Source: Maribacter spongiicola (GTDB lineage Bacteria; Bacteroidota; Bacteroidia; Flavobacteriales; Flavobacteriaceae). Taken from it: a stretch of DNA of 64,000 bases. The notes under the pieces were generated by a model. The model was not told the DNA's origin, ran no database searches, and was given only the letters and a program-made list of their open reading frames with translations. Below, in pieces: positions 19,263 to 28,680 of the stretch. The DNA is taken from contig NZ_SOAY01000012.1 in the NCBI RefSeq assembly GCF_004364165.1, positions 248,001 to 312,000 on the forward strand, written 5' to 3'. Each line of letters begins with the position of its first letter. The stretch's first letter is position 1. The translations under genes and the position numbers were made by a program.

Positions 19263-20074
19263 TGAAAGATGAACTTTTAGAATCTGTAGCATACCTTAAA
19301 AATAAAGGTTTTGATAAACCTGAAATAGGTATTGTACTAGGTACAGGATTAGGCAAATTAGTTGATAGTGTTGAAGACCCTATTGAAGCTCATTACAATC
19401 ACATTCCATTTTTTCCATTGGCAACTGTAGAATTTCATAGTGGCAAGTTGGTATACGGTACCATTTCTGGTAAGAAAGTAGTTGTAATGCAAGGTCGTTT
19501 TCACTTATATGAAGGCTACGACTTTTTAGATATCACCTACCCTATTCGCGTTATGCACATGCTGGGTATTTCTAAATTATTTATTTCTAATGCTGCCGGT
19601 GCAGTAAACCTTGATTATAAAAAGGGAGATATGATGCTGATCGAAGATCATATTAACCTACAAGGTGGTTCTCCATTAGCATTTAAAGGTGTTAGTGATT
19701 TTGGCGAGCGTTTTGCAGACATGTCTGAGCCTTACGATTTAGATATGCGTAACAAACTGACCGCTATTGCAAAAGAACTTAACATATCATTGAAAAGCGG
19801 AGTGTATGCTTCTGTAGTCGGACCTCAACTAGAGACAAAGGCAGAATACAGAATGATTAAATTAATTGGTGCAGATGCTGTTGGTATGAGTACCGTACCA
19901 GAAGTTATCGTTGCCAATCATTTGTCATTACCTATTGTTGCTGTTTCTGTATTAACAGATGAATGTGACCCAGACAATTTAAAGCCTGTAGACATTAGCG
20001 AAATCATCGCTATTGCTGAAAAAACAGAGCCGAAAATGGTGCAATTATTTCAAGAATTAATCAAGCAATTGTAA
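19259..20074 (+). CDS. Purine-nucleoside phosphorylase
   Basis: 271 residues of the trimeric PNP type (PunA-like): IGIVLGTGLGKL, FHLYEGYDFLDITYPIRV, SNAAGAVNLDYKKGDMM, GPQLETKAEYRMI and GADAVGMSTVPEV, with the base-contacting Glu and the phosphate-site residues present. It cleaves purine (deoxy)nucleosides with phosphate. It overlaps the TIGR04282 gene by 4 bp (ATGA). Genes of this family recur beside arsenosugar genes, where release of adenine from an adenosyl-arsenical is plausible (inference). Confidence 0.92.
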   Translation: MMKDELLESVAYLKNKGFDKPEIGIVLGTGLGKLVDSVEDPIEAHYNHIPFFPLATVEFHSGKLVYGTISGKKVVVMQGRFHLYEGYDFLDITYPIRVMHMLGISKLFISNAAGAVNLDYKKGDMMLIEDHINLQGGSPLAFKGVSDFGERFADMSEPYDLDMRNKLTAIAKELNISLKSGVYASVVGPQLETKAEYRMIKLIGADAVGMSTVPEVIVANHLSLPIVAVSVLTDECDPDNLKPVDISEIIAIAEKTEPKMVQLFQELIKQL

Positions 20075-20118
20075 GGTTTAACAGTATTTGGCTACCATAA
20101 GTAAGCAAACAGTATTGT

Positions 20119-20820
20119 ATGAGTGCCCACCAGCCAACCATTAGTATTATTATACCGGTTTTGAATGAAGAAAAGTACATTAAAGATGTACTTTTCGCTA
20201 TTTCAAACAATGCAGGCTCTGACCGCATTAAAGAAATACTAGTGGTTGATGGCGGTAGCACAGACCATACTGCGGAAAATGCCATAAAATATGGCGCATC
20301 TGTTGTTAACAGTAAAAAAGGGCGTGCCGCACAAATGAACCATGGGGCAACAAAAGCTACTGGAGATATCCTTTATTTTTTACATGTAGATTCTTTACCT
20401 CCAAAAGATTTTGACATTGCTATTCTAAATGAAATTGACCAAGGTTTTGAGGTGGGTTGTTTTCAAATGCGTTTTAATAGCAACAGCCGCTTTTTGAAAT
20501 TTTTCGCATGGTGTACGCGCATAAATCATCAAATTTGTCGTGGCGGAGATCAGTCATTGTTTATCACCAACAAACTTTTTCACCAACTTAATGGCTTCAA
20601 TGAAAAATTTGTGATTTACGAAGACAATGAATTCATTCAACGAGTTTACAAAATAAAAACTTTTAAGATTATTTCTTCTGCCGTGACTACATCTGCCAGG
20701 CGATATGAAGAACGAGGTATGGTTAAATTACAGTATCATTTTGGCATGATTCATTTAAAATATTATCTAGGTTACAGTCCTTCAGAGCTTTACAAATACT
20801 ATCAAAAAAATTTACAATAA
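20119..20820 (+). CDS. TIGR04283-type GT2 glycosyltransferase linked to arsenosugar synthesis
   Basis: 233 residues, GT-A fold family 2: SIIIPVLNEEKYI, VVDGGSTDHTAE (nucleotide-sugar site), FLHVDSLPPKDF and NHQICRGGDQSLFITNKLF, as in TIGR04283. Forms a probable operon with the two upstream genes. The radical SAM protein ArsS and methyltransferase ArsM of the known pathway are not in this window. Confidence 0.87.
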   Translation: MSAHQPTISIIIPVLNEEKYIKDVLFAISNNAGSDRIKEILVVDGGSTDHTAENAIKYGASVVNSKKGRAAQMNHGATKATGDILYFLHVDSLPPKDFDIAILNEIDQGFEVGCFQMRFNSNSRFLKFFAWCTRINHQICRGGDQSLFITNKLFHQLNGFNEKFVIYEDNEFIQRVYKIKTFKIISSAVTTSARRYEERGMVKLQYHFGMIHLKYYLGYSPSELYKYYQKNLQ

Positions 20821-20866
20821 TAAATAAATCCATATCGTTTTATAGATCCAAACCTACTAAGACCAT

Positions 20867-22369
20867 ATGACCAATTACTTTAAATTATCAATTCTACTAT
20901 TAAGTTCTTTTTTAATAATTAGCTGTAGTTCATCTGACAATGATGACGATGTAATCATAACTAAAGAAGAGAATGAAATTACCGCTAATGCCATAATCGC
21001 CATTAGCTCCGAACTTGGAGAAAATTCACTGAAATTTGACAAAAAAGTAACAAACAGTAGTGATTCAAAAAGTTTTACTGTTTCAAATACTGGCGACGCC
21101 GACCTTGTCATTTCATCAATTACAGCGCCAATTGGATATAGCTTAGATTTGAACAGCGCAACTATTACGCCTAATTCTTCAAAAGACATAACAGTTTACT
21201 TCGAACCAACTGAAGTTTCAAGTTATGAAGGTCAAATTGTATTTGAAAGTAATGCCGCAAGCGGAAAAAATACTATAAACTGCTCTGGTGCCGGAGTAAA
21301 TGAGGTTTTTGAAGGGGCTATATTAACTACCCAACAAGAGGTGAACGATTTTGGAAATATTGGTTATACCGAAGTTACAGAAGGCATAATCATAGGCTCT
21401 GAAAGTGGTTCTAGCGAAACAGACATTGTAGATTTAACTCCATTAGTCACATTGACCAAAGTAGCGAATCTGCGTATTAGAAGAAATCCTTTATTATTAA
21501 ACTTAGATGGTTTAGAAAATGTCAATGTAACTGGTGTTCTTTCTATCTTACAAAATGATGGCTTACTAAATATTGATGCACTTTCTACTATCACAACCCT
21601 TTCATCTACTTTGCAAATTGGTTACAACAAGCTTTTAAAAAATATAGATGGTCTATCTAATATCACAACAGCTGCGGTGGTTTTTATAAATGGTAATGAT
21701 GCTTTAGAAAATATTGATGGTTTAATGAGTTTATCATCTATCGAAACTGATTTAAATGTAAGTCAAAACCCTTTTATAAATAATTTAAATGGGCTAGCTA
21801 GTTTGAGAACCGTTAATGGTAATGTTTCTATCGATTATAATTATAGATTAGATAATTACTGCGGTATTAAAGCTTTATTGATAAATGATGGTGTAGGCGG
21901 TTATTTTTACGATACCAAATTCAACAAATACAATCCTTATCCTAGTCAAATACTTAATAGTGAATGTCAAAAAGATATACCATTAGGTGTATACCATGGG
22001 TATTTATCTATTACTTCACAATCAGCTATGGATTTGTTCAATGAAATGGGCTTTGAGCAAGTTGATGGTGGGCTATATATTGATGGCAGAGAGAATCTTT
22101 TATTTGAAACACTTAAATTAGAAAATTTAAGAAGGGTTAATGGCAATTTAACTATAAGAAGAACTAATGAAACAAATTTAAACCAATTGCAAAATCTAAT
22201 CTACGTAGACGGTTATATCGATATTCGTGAAAATGCTTCGCTGTCAGAATTCTGCGGATTACTACCACTTATTAATAATGCGGCTGGGCTAACTGGCACA
22301 TTTACTTCTTCTGATAATGAATACAACCCAACGCAACAAGAATTAGAAGAAGGTACTTGTACTCAGTAA
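20867..22369 (+). CDS. Surface lipoprotein with ASH-like (choice-of-anchor D) domain and receptor-L-like repeats
   Basis: 500 residues. Lipoprotein signal (LLSSFLIISCSSSD). Residues ~50-140 form an ASH/choice-of-anchor-D immunoglobulin-like domain (KSFTVSNTGDADLVISSI). From ~150 on, leucine-rich 'receptor L-domain' style repeats recur (LDGLENVN, NIDGLSNI, NIDGLMSL, NLNGLASL), with a second set after ~370. No type IX secretion C-terminal domain. Likely a surface binding or adhesion protein; the ligand is unknown. Confidence 0.75.
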   Translation: MTNYFKLSILLLSSFLIISCSSSDNDDDVIITKEENEITANAIIAISSELGENSLKFDKKVTNSSDSKSFTVSNTGDADLVISSITAPIGYSLDLNSATITPNSSKDITVYFEPTEVSSYEGQIVFESNAASGKNTINCSGAGVNEVFEGAILTTQQEVNDFGNIGYTEVTEGIIIGSESGSSETDIVDLTPLVTLTKVANLRIRRNPLLLNLDGLENVNVTGVLSILQNDGLLNIDALSTITTLSSTLQIGYNKLLKNIDGLSNITTAAVVFINGNDALENIDGLMSLSSIETDLNVSQNPFINNLNGLASLRTVNGNVSIDYNYRLDNYCGIKALLINDGVGGYFYDTKFNKYNPYPSQILNSECQKDIPLGVYHGYLSITSQSAMDLFNEMGFEQVDGGLYIDGRENLLFETLKLENLRRVNGNLTIRRTNETNLNQLQNLIYVDGYIDIRENASLSEFCGLLPLINNAAGLTGTFTSSDNEYNPTQQELEEGTCTQ

Positions 22370-22385
22370 ACAATATCATTTTGAT

Positions 22386-22404
22386 GGGGAATAGGTTATT
22401 CCCC
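22386..22404. repeat. Short perfect hairpin after the lipoprotein gene
   Basis: GGGGAATA (22386-22393), loop GGT, TATTCCCC (22397-22404). No T run follows on the plus strand, so a terminator role is uncertain. Its right arm overlaps the amidase-like remnant. Confidence 0.7.
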
Positions 22405-22455
22405 TTCAAAATCTAATAACACGACTTCATTGATTTATTCTGCCAATACCTTGGC
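22396..22455 (-). pseudogene. Decayed duplicate of the 3' end of the amidase gene
   Basis: The minus strand here encodes LLDFEGE followed by a stop, the same C-terminus as the amidase gene at 24249. The two DNA segments share 21 identical bases at the stop end, then diverge over about 35 more; the Trp codon of the amidase is a stop (TAA) here. No upstream ORF remains. Best read as the stump of a duplicated or replaced amidase gene. Confidence 0.65.
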
Positions 22456-22589
22456 AGATATCTTTTTTATGTAAACTTTAATTTTCACTGATTAGACGAA
22501 TGGAGTTTTAAAATTACCCATTAACGGGTATTGTGGTACGACATTCGCCAATTTACATTTAGCACTGTTAATTTTAAAACCATACCAAA

Positions 22590-24161
22590 ATGAAAACTAA
22601 AGTATTACACCTCTTTTTATTACTATCATTTACATTTTTTATTATCAGTTGCAACAAGGACGAAACTAAAGAAACCGAAACTGAACAACAAGAACAACAA
22701 GAACAAGAAGAAATAGAAGAGCCCGAAGAGGAGGCAACGGAAGACCTTTCTGTTGTACTTGCGCAAGAACGCGAGTCTGTTTTAAATTCATTAACAAATA
22801 ATGAGCAAAAAGTATGGAAAATCAGTGAAGCAGTTTTGACCAATAATTCCGGCACATTTGATATTTCGAATAATTTTAACGTTACCGATGATGAACTTGT
22901 GTTCACCAACGAAGTTTTTGTCAGTTCAAAAACAGACTTTAACGGTACATTAGAATGGAGACCGGGAAACTTTATAGAAACAGAAGCTACAACACTAGAA
23001 GAGACCATGGTAGATTATTATGAATCTCCTTTTAAATCTGCTTTTGACTTTGTTGGCGAAAGCAGTTCAGATTTAGAAAGCCCAGGTTTTACATTTACCT
23101 ACATAGATGAAAGTAATATAACGGGAACTGTTTTAGGCGAAGGAACATCAACCATCGCAATTACACTTACCCCTAAAACAGCTAATGATTATGCGCAAGT
23201 ACCGACAGAAGCACTTTCATTTTCCCCTGCTTTTTCATACCCTTCTAATGCCGTTAGTGGCTTCTCCCCGGGGATGATAGGCTCTAACAGTAGTAACAGT
23301 ATTTTTATCGTGACTAGAGAAGGTCAAATGATAGGTACGGAATTTGTTAATCCAGAGCGAATTACCAGATTTGATAACGAAACTGGCGAACTAACGGATA
23401 AATTATTTTTTCAGTCAGATTTTGTATCAAAACAACTTCATATCATAGACAATAAACTAAAGGTAGTCGGTGGTCAATATATAAACACCTATGACCTAGA
23501 TTTACAGACAGACCCTACCAGTGCTTCATATGATGGACAAATTATATTATCTAGACATGGTTCTGCCGTAATTGACGATGAAATTTTTATTGTTGGTGGA
23601 TCCCTTGGCGATACACAAAATATTGGTGATGAAATTTATAAATGGGATGATTTAAATTCATCACTTACAACTGAAACCATAATGCCAGAAGCTAGAAGTG
23701 GAGCCCGTGCAGAAACCGTACAAAACAAACTATATGTTTTTGGTGGTACAGAAGAGGCCTTTGGTCAAATTGCCAAAAACTCCATTTATATCTATGATTT
23801 TGAATCAGGGGAAATTACCACTGAAACCATGCCTTCAGCATTACACTTTACTTATACCGGAAAATATGAAAACCTAATTATCGTAAGCGGTCAAATAAAA
23901 TCATTTACCGATGATGCCGATGGCGATGGTAATCCTGATGGTTTTTTAACGCAATATGATAATGAACCCTATATAGGCGTTTATAACACGTTAAATAACG
24001 AGTTCACTGAATTGACTACCAATTTAACCAGCCCTGAAAATGAAGCTATTCATTCTATGGCCGTGATCAATGGAAAAATATATATTCTTTACGGACAACA
24101 AGAAGAAGTGGCTGAAGGAGAATTTCAAAATTGGGATGTTTTAGTAGCAGATTTAAATTAA
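22590..24161 (+). CDS. Kelch-repeat lipoprotein
   Basis: 523 residues. Lipoprotein signal (LLLSFTFFIISCNKD) followed by an acidic Q/E-rich linker (residues ~25-55). Residues ~200-520 contain Kelch-like propeller blades, e.g. DEIFIVGGSLGD, NKLYVFGGTEEA and NGKIYILYGQQEE. Likely surface-exposed; ligand unknown. A large antisense ORF over the 5' end is a shadow. It ends before a terminator shared with the convergent amidase gene. Confidence 0.78.
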   Translation: MKTKVLHLFLLLSFTFFIISCNKDETKETETEQQEQQEQEEIEEPEEEATEDLSVVLAQERESVLNSLTNNEQKVWKISEAVLTNNSGTFDISNNFNVTDDELVFTNEVFVSSKTDFNGTLEWRPGNFIETEATTLEETMVDYYESPFKSAFDFVGESSSDLESPGFTFTYIDESNITGTVLGEGTSTIAITLTPKTANDYAQVPTEALSFSPAFSYPSNAVSGFSPGMIGSNSSNSIFIVTREGQMIGTEFVNPERITRFDNETGELTDKLFFQSDFVSKQLHIIDNKLKVVGGQYINTYDLDLQTDPTSASYDGQIILSRHGSAVIDDEIFIVGGSLGDTQNIGDEIYKWDDLNSSLTTETIMPEARSGARAETVQNKLYVFGGTEEAFGQIAKNSIYIYDFESGEITTETMPSALHFTYTGKYENLIIVSGQIKSFTDDADGDGNPDGFLTQYDNEPYIGVYNTLNNEFTELTTNLTSPENEAIHSMAVINGKIYILYGQQEEVAEGEFQNWDVLVADLN

Positions 24162-24187
24162 TCACCCTGTATTGCAATTGAAAATTT

Positions 24188-24225
24188 AAACCATTATCGT
24201 TAATTATAACGGTAATGGTTTTCTT
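24188..24225. terminator. Terminator between convergent genes
   Basis: AAACCATTATCGTTA (24188-24202), loop ATTA, TAACGGTAATGGTTT (24207-24221); 15-bp stem with one T-G pair, then a T-rich stretch. Confidence 0.85.
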
Positions 24226-24248
24226 TATTCCGAAATTTAAAATCAAAA

Positions 24249-25283
24249 TTATTCCCCTTCAAAATCTAACAACACACCTTCACTGATCCATTTGGCGAGT
24301 GCCTGGCGATTGTCTGGATCTAAAATTCTAATCTGATCTTTTTTATTTCTAATATTTCCAATCTCAATGTATGCCATTGCAGGGTGCGTTTTCTTTACTA
24401 AATACAGCGATGTTCTATCTTCAAAAGTACCTGAATAGGTTCTATTAGGCTGGTATTTTTTATACTTAGCCCCGAAAGTCTTATGAATGCTTTCCGCTAG
24501 TTTTTCCCCGTTTTTACTTTTCTCGTGATGATAAAAGAAGACATCTATGTTTTGATTTTCGCTTCTACTATCTACATGCGTAACAATTAATCGCTGGTAT
24601 TTTCCTCTATTTTCTTTATAGAGACCATTGACGATATCTACACGTTGTTTTAATCTTGCCAATTGGTTTAGCGGTATTGTTTTATTCAAATAAGCCACTT
24701 CATCATGGTCGATTTCAAGAACGAAATCATCTCTAATTCCGTCATTTTCATCTTGTATAATGATATAAACTTCTGCACCATGAGCCAATAGCTCTTTAGC
24801 TAGCCGTAAAGTAATATCATAGGCATATTCATCTTCTGCTATCGCCTTACCTGCATAAACGCCCATCGCTCCCGGATCAGGACCACCATGACCTGAAACT
24901 AAATAATAAACATTGCCTTCTAACCGTTCGCTTTTAGCAATAACCGTTTTATGCTTCTCTCCAAAAATGTCATAAGAATCACTTTCTAGCTCTTTAATTT
25001 CTTTTGACTGCAGTTGTAAAGAATCTACAATTGCCACAGTATCTAATTTTATTCTTGGAAGCACATAAATTCTACCGGCAACGAGATGCACACTATCGCG
25101 TAAATCATGATGATTTAGGGCTACAAACTCATCATAAGCTTCATACGGATTAACACCTTGCTTTCTTAACAGAGATAAAATTCCGTCGCCGGGTTCTGCC
25201 ACAACCGTTTTCAACGAATCTTGCGCAACGCAAAAAACGCTAAAAACCAATAAAAATATAACTGTAAAACTGTTGTGTTTCAT
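24249..25283 (-). CDS. N-acetylmuramoyl-L-alanine amidase (Amidase_3) with LysM-like N-terminus
   Basis: 344 residues with signal peptide (FLLVFSVFCVAQ). Residues ~25-75 resemble a LysM domain (PGDGILSLLRKQGVNPYEAY ... GRIYVLP). The Amidase_3 zinc domain follows: VSGHGGPDPGAMG with the zinc-binding His, a second conserved acidic site, and MAYIEIGNIRN with the catalytic Glu. It should cut the peptide from glycan chains in cell-wall remodelling or daughter-cell separation. A stump of the same C-terminus lies at 22396-22455. Confidence 0.87.
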   Translation of the reverse strand: MKHNSFTVIFLLVFSVFCVAQDSLKTVVAEPGDGILSLLRKQGVNPYEAYDEFVALNHHDLRDSVHLVAGRIYVLPRIKLDTVAIVDSLQLQSKEIKELESDSYDIFGEKHKTVIAKSERLEGNVYYLVSGHGGPDPGAMGVYAGKAIAEDEYAYDITLRLAKELLAHGAEVYIIIQDENDGIRDDFVLEIDHDEVAYLNKTIPLNQLARLKQRVDIVNGLYKENRGKYQRLIVTHVDSRSENQNIDVFFYHHEKSKNGEKLAESIHKTFGAKYKKYQPNRTYSGTFEDRTSLYLVKKTHPAMAYIEIGNIRNKKDQIRILDPDNRQALAKWISEGVLLDFEGE

Positions 25284-25349
25284 GCTATTATTAAACGCAA
25301 GGTCTATGCCATACTTTATTTATGACTATCTATTGAAGCACAAAGATTG

Positions 25350-26615
25350 CTAAAAATATTGACCAATACCAAAGACAATTCCGTTGTCACCGTTTTTTGT
25401 GATTCCGTAGCCGTAATCTATCCTAAAAATCGCATTGAAGATTCGTTTATGCATAAATCGGAGTCCGACACCCGGGTAAATTCTAAGATTCTCATTCTTT
25501 AATAAATCATCAAATCCGCCTGCGGGATTTCTCCATGTGCCTCCATCTATAAAGACATTTCCTTGAAGTACAAACTTATTTTTATCTATTAAAGTCTGTC
25601 GGTATTCTGTATTTAAAACAACCATACCTGTACCTCTATCAATGGTATTACCGACCCCTCTAATATTTAAGTTATTATCTACGGTAAATGGTGCGAACGG
25701 ACTATCAACATTACTTGCCAAACCCAAACGCAGTCTGTTTGCCCAGTTACCTCGATCGCCTATTCTTTTGAAATACGTAAAATCATTGAACCCGATTAAG
25801 AATTCAGGTAAATTGGTATTGGTACTACCCACATATTGCAGATTCAACTGACTTCTGAATCCTTCTAAATAGTGATAGAAATAATCTAAACCGTTATAAT
25901 CATAAATAAACTTGAACAAATACTTATCTACATTTAGGTTCAATGGCACGCCTGCACTTGTAGCGCCTTCAACATATTCATAATCTTCAGTAAAAAAACT
26001 AAAGCCCAGTTCCATCCTATTTTTGAAATTGAATTCATACAACCCCAAGAGTTCAAAGCCGGTATTGCTGTACTTATAATCTGCCGTATCATCTTGAAAA
26101 AAAACAGGTTCTAGTGTGGTAAAATCATTATAATTCACAGCAAGCCCAAGCTTATTAGAGAATAGATATGGTGCTCGTACACTTAACCCAAACGAACTAT
26201 AATTATCATATTGATAAAAAGCACCCAAAGTTATGTTTCGACCAAAAGAATTAAACTCTTGCAACCCAATTCTAAATGCAAAATCATCATTTGAGGAGCT
26301 AAATAGATTAGCAAACGGAATTAACGTAAAGTTTTCTTCAATTACATACGCAACCTCGCAAGTTTGATTTGCTAAATTTTCAACCTTGTAATAGGCATGA
26401 GAAATAGAGGGTAATCTTTTTAGACGGAGTATGTCTCGATCCATTAGAACAGAATCTAAGACCAAACCTTTTTTTATATCTACAAGATTTTTAATGAAAG
26501 ATACTTTGGTACGCTTTGCACCCTCAAACTTCAATTCTACCACCTTAACATCTTGCCCTATCATGAAGTAAAAGGCAAACAATAGTATATAAAAAAGAAG
26601 TGTTTTTATTTTCAT
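25350..26615 (-). CDS. Omp85/BamA-superfamily outer-membrane protein with one POTRA domain
   Basis: 421 residues with signal peptide (FYILLFAFYFMIGQ). Residues ~22-100 form a single POTRA-like domain (VKVVELKFEGAKRTKVSFIK). The rest is a barrel with Omp85 features: LNIRGVGNTIDRGTGMVV in the right place for the conserved loop, and a C-terminal FGIGQYF. Much shorter than BamA and with one POTRA only, so more like a small two-partner-secretion or patatin-associated Omp85. The client is unknown. Confidence 0.82.
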   Translation of the reverse strand: MKIKTLLFYILLFAFYFMIGQDVKVVELKFEGAKRTKVSFIKNLVDIKKGLVLDSVLMDRDILRLKRLPSISHAYYKVENLANQTCEVAYVIEENFTLIPFANLFSSSNDDFAFRIGLQEFNSFGRNITLGAFYQYDNYSSFGLSVRAPYLFSNKLGLAVNYNDFTTLEPVFFQDDTADYKYSNTGFELLGLYEFNFKNRMELGFSFFTEDYEYVEGATSAGVPLNLNVDKYLFKFIYDYNGLDYFYHYLEGFRSQLNLQYVGSTNTNLPEFLIGFNDFTYFKRIGDRGNWANRLRLGLASNVDSPFAPFTVDNNLNIRGVGNTIDRGTGMVVLNTEYRQTLIDKNKFVLQGNVFIDGGTWRNPAGGFDDLLKNENLRIYPGVGLRFMHKRIFNAIFRIDYGYGITKNGDNGIVFGIGQYF

Positions 26616-26724
26616 ATTTTTTCAAAGACTCCTACTATAACCCAAATGAATCTTTCATCAAGATTTTCAATATAGAACAAAATAATCGCGTAATCAATTA
26701 TAGTTCAAAAGCATACCTATAAAT

Positions 26725-26766
26725 ACCAAAAAAGAGCCTAGTTGTTTTATCAACTAAAGGCTCTTT
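26725..26766 (-). terminator. Terminator of the barrel-protein / DUF547 pair
   Basis: AAAGAGCCT (26731-26739) plus AGTTG (26740-26744) pair with CAACT (26751-26755) and AGGCTCTTT (26758-26766). On the minus strand the hairpin is followed by a T run. Confidence 0.88.
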
Positions 26767-26787
26767 AAAGGAACACTCAAACTAATA

Positions 26788-27663
26788 TTAAAATATACCG
26801 CGCAATCCTAAATTGAAGGTTTGCCCTAGCCCTGTATTATTACCTCGAACAAAATTGGTATACAGCACTTCTAAATTCAATGCATTTGTTAGTTGGTATT
26901 TTGCACCACCGCCTAAGGCCGTAAAATCTTGTGTAAAGTTGTTCCCCAAATCTAAACGCTGAGAATGCTGTGCCAATGCCAAAATGGTGAATTTGCTGGA
27001 TGGAAAATAGCTAAGAAATAAACCCGGACTAAGATTTAAGCTATTATTAGCGAAGCTTTCCTCTTTATCACCAAAACTTAGCTCTGAGTTGATCTCACTA
27101 AAAAGCTGCCATTTATCACCTGGAAAAGTATAGTCATAAAAGAATCTATTTTGCCAGATGTATCCCTTTTGATCCAAAAATACTCCGTTCTCCGTTTCAT
27201 TATCCACCAACGGAATAAAGAATGAACTCTGAATAGAAAAATTACTAACAGAAGCAATAGGCACAAACTTTACCGATGGCGCTATCGATGTTAGACCTGA
27301 TCTGGCGGTGTTGTTTTCCCCATCGAATTTAAATACGTCTAAGGCACTTCTATCTCCAACTACGTTTGACCTGAATTCCAGAATGGCACCTACATTCCAT
27401 CTTTTGTTAGTACCAACACCGGTATACCCTTCAATGGTAGACGTAAAAAATGTTTGTCTTGGCTCTTTACCTTCCGTAAATGTACTTTCAGTTTGCGTAT
27501 ATAGATTATTGAACCATTTGATATCGTACTGCCCTTTGCCTACTAATTTCGAAGGTGTGTACTGCTGTATATTACTTTTCTGTTGCAAACTATCTTGACT
27601 GTACCCTTTAAAAAAGGCACAAATAGCCACTGTAAGAAATAAATTTCTAGTTATAATACTCAT
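26788..27663 (-). CDS. Outer-membrane beta-barrel protein, function unknown
   Basis: 291 residues with signal peptide (LFLTVAICAFFKGYSQ) and alternating strands through the C-terminus (FNLGLRGIF). The overall pattern (steady rounds of GVGTNKRWNVGAILEFRS-like strands) resembles the porin-like 'transporter' families of Bacteroidota. Lies 24 bp downstream of the DUF547 gene, so probably co-transcribed. Confidence 0.7.
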   Translation of the reverse strand: MSIITRNLFLTVAICAFFKGYSQDSLQQKSNIQQYTPSKLVGKGQYDIKWFNNLYTQTESTFTEGKEPRQTFFTSTIEGYTGVGTNKRWNVGAILEFRSNVVGDRSALDVFKFDGENNTARSGLTSIAPSVKFVPIASVSNFSIQSSFFIPLVDNETENGVFLDQKGYIWQNRFFYDYTFPGDKWQLFSEINSELSFGDKEESFANNSLNLSPGLFLSYFPSSKFTILALAQHSQRLDLGNNFTQDFTALGGGAKYQLTNALNLEVLYTNFVRGNNTGLGQTFNLGLRGIF

Positions 27664-27687
27664 AATAAGTTTTTTAGGTTTTGTTAA

Positions 27688-28404
27688 TTATTTAGCTTCG
27701 TTCAAAGACCAGTCGTAAGGGTAATAAGAAACCTTTGCATTTTCTGGTAATTGCTCTTTTCTATAGGTATTGATAAAATCCACTGTACTTCCTTTTTGTT
27801 CAAAATCTCCTTTGTACCACTCGAACAATTGTGAAATCTGAGCTTTATTCTTATTCACTCTAATAAAATTAGGATTGTTCAATGCTAAAACTGTCTGCTT
27901 CTGTAACTGACTTTCTAGAGTAGCTGGCTTATATGCCGTATTTATAATTGGTGGACAGCCCAAACCTGCACATACCAATACAAAATGGAATCTTGCCTCT
28001 GTCGGAAACTGTGCTCTTAGCAAATCATTCTCTATTCCGTTTAAGGTTGTTGATTTTCCACCAATCTCATGTTTTGTTTTATCGAAAAATCCAGATACAT
28101 CTAAAGGCGATTTTAATGGATAATTCTTAACAATGCCATCTATAACAAGTAGATTATAAGCATTGACCCAAAAAGCTTGGTAGGTAGCAGCGTCAGATTT
28201 AGATACTGCAATACTTTTCGCTGATGCCAATACCGCATTCAACGCTTCAGGATTCTTTTTTATCGCTGCATATTTCACTTTACCGTCAACTACATTGGTT
28301 TTAAAAAAGCTATCGCTCTTACTAAAAAAGGTGGCTACATCTTGTGCAGATATGTTAGTTACTATTAAAAGAAAAAATAGTGTCTGTAGTAAAGTTCTTT
28401 TCAT
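27688..28404 (-). CDS. DUF547 domain protein, exported
   Basis: 238 residues with signal peptide (LLQTLFFLLIVTNISAQ). The DUF547 signatures are present: AFWVNAYNLLVIDGIV, GGKSTTLNGIEND and the cysteine motif VCAGLGCPPI. Function is not established for the family; the invariant Cys and His suggest an enzyme fold. Periplasmic; operon with the barrel gene downstream. Confidence 0.88.
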   Translation of the reverse strand: MKRTLLQTLFFLLIVTNISAQDVATFFSKSDSFFKTNVVDGKVKYAAIKKNPEALNAVLASAKSIAVSKSDAATYQAFWVNAYNLLVIDGIVKNYPLKSPLDVSGFFDKTKHEIGGKSTTLNGIENDLLRAQFPTEARFHFVLVCAGLGCPPIINTAYKPATLESQLQKQTVLALNNPNFIRVNKNKAQISQLFEWYKGDFEQKGSTVDFINTYRKEQLPENAKVSYYPYDWSLNEAK

Positions 28405-28680
28405 GATATTCGAAATTTAAATTCGCTTTTGAGTTTGTTTAGGTCGTGGCTTTTTTCAAAAACATACACTTCCTAAAAAAATAATTTATTTTATTTAAAA
28501 TTTTTAAGCCAATTAATCACTGATTTACTGCATGTTACAAATCCGTTTTAAGAAGATTAAAACGCAAACTACGTTTAAAAGTATCACAGAAGTATAACAA
28601 GTTTATAATCTTTCTAAATAAAAAGTAGGCTGTTAAGTTCTTACCTTTAATACCGACACAACCATCAACAAAAGCATTTT

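Noticed and set aside
22574-23008. 144-aa antisense ORF over the Kelch lipoprotein
   Set aside because: Ser/Val-rich mirror of the acidic Q/E linker on the forward strand; no motif and no start signal.
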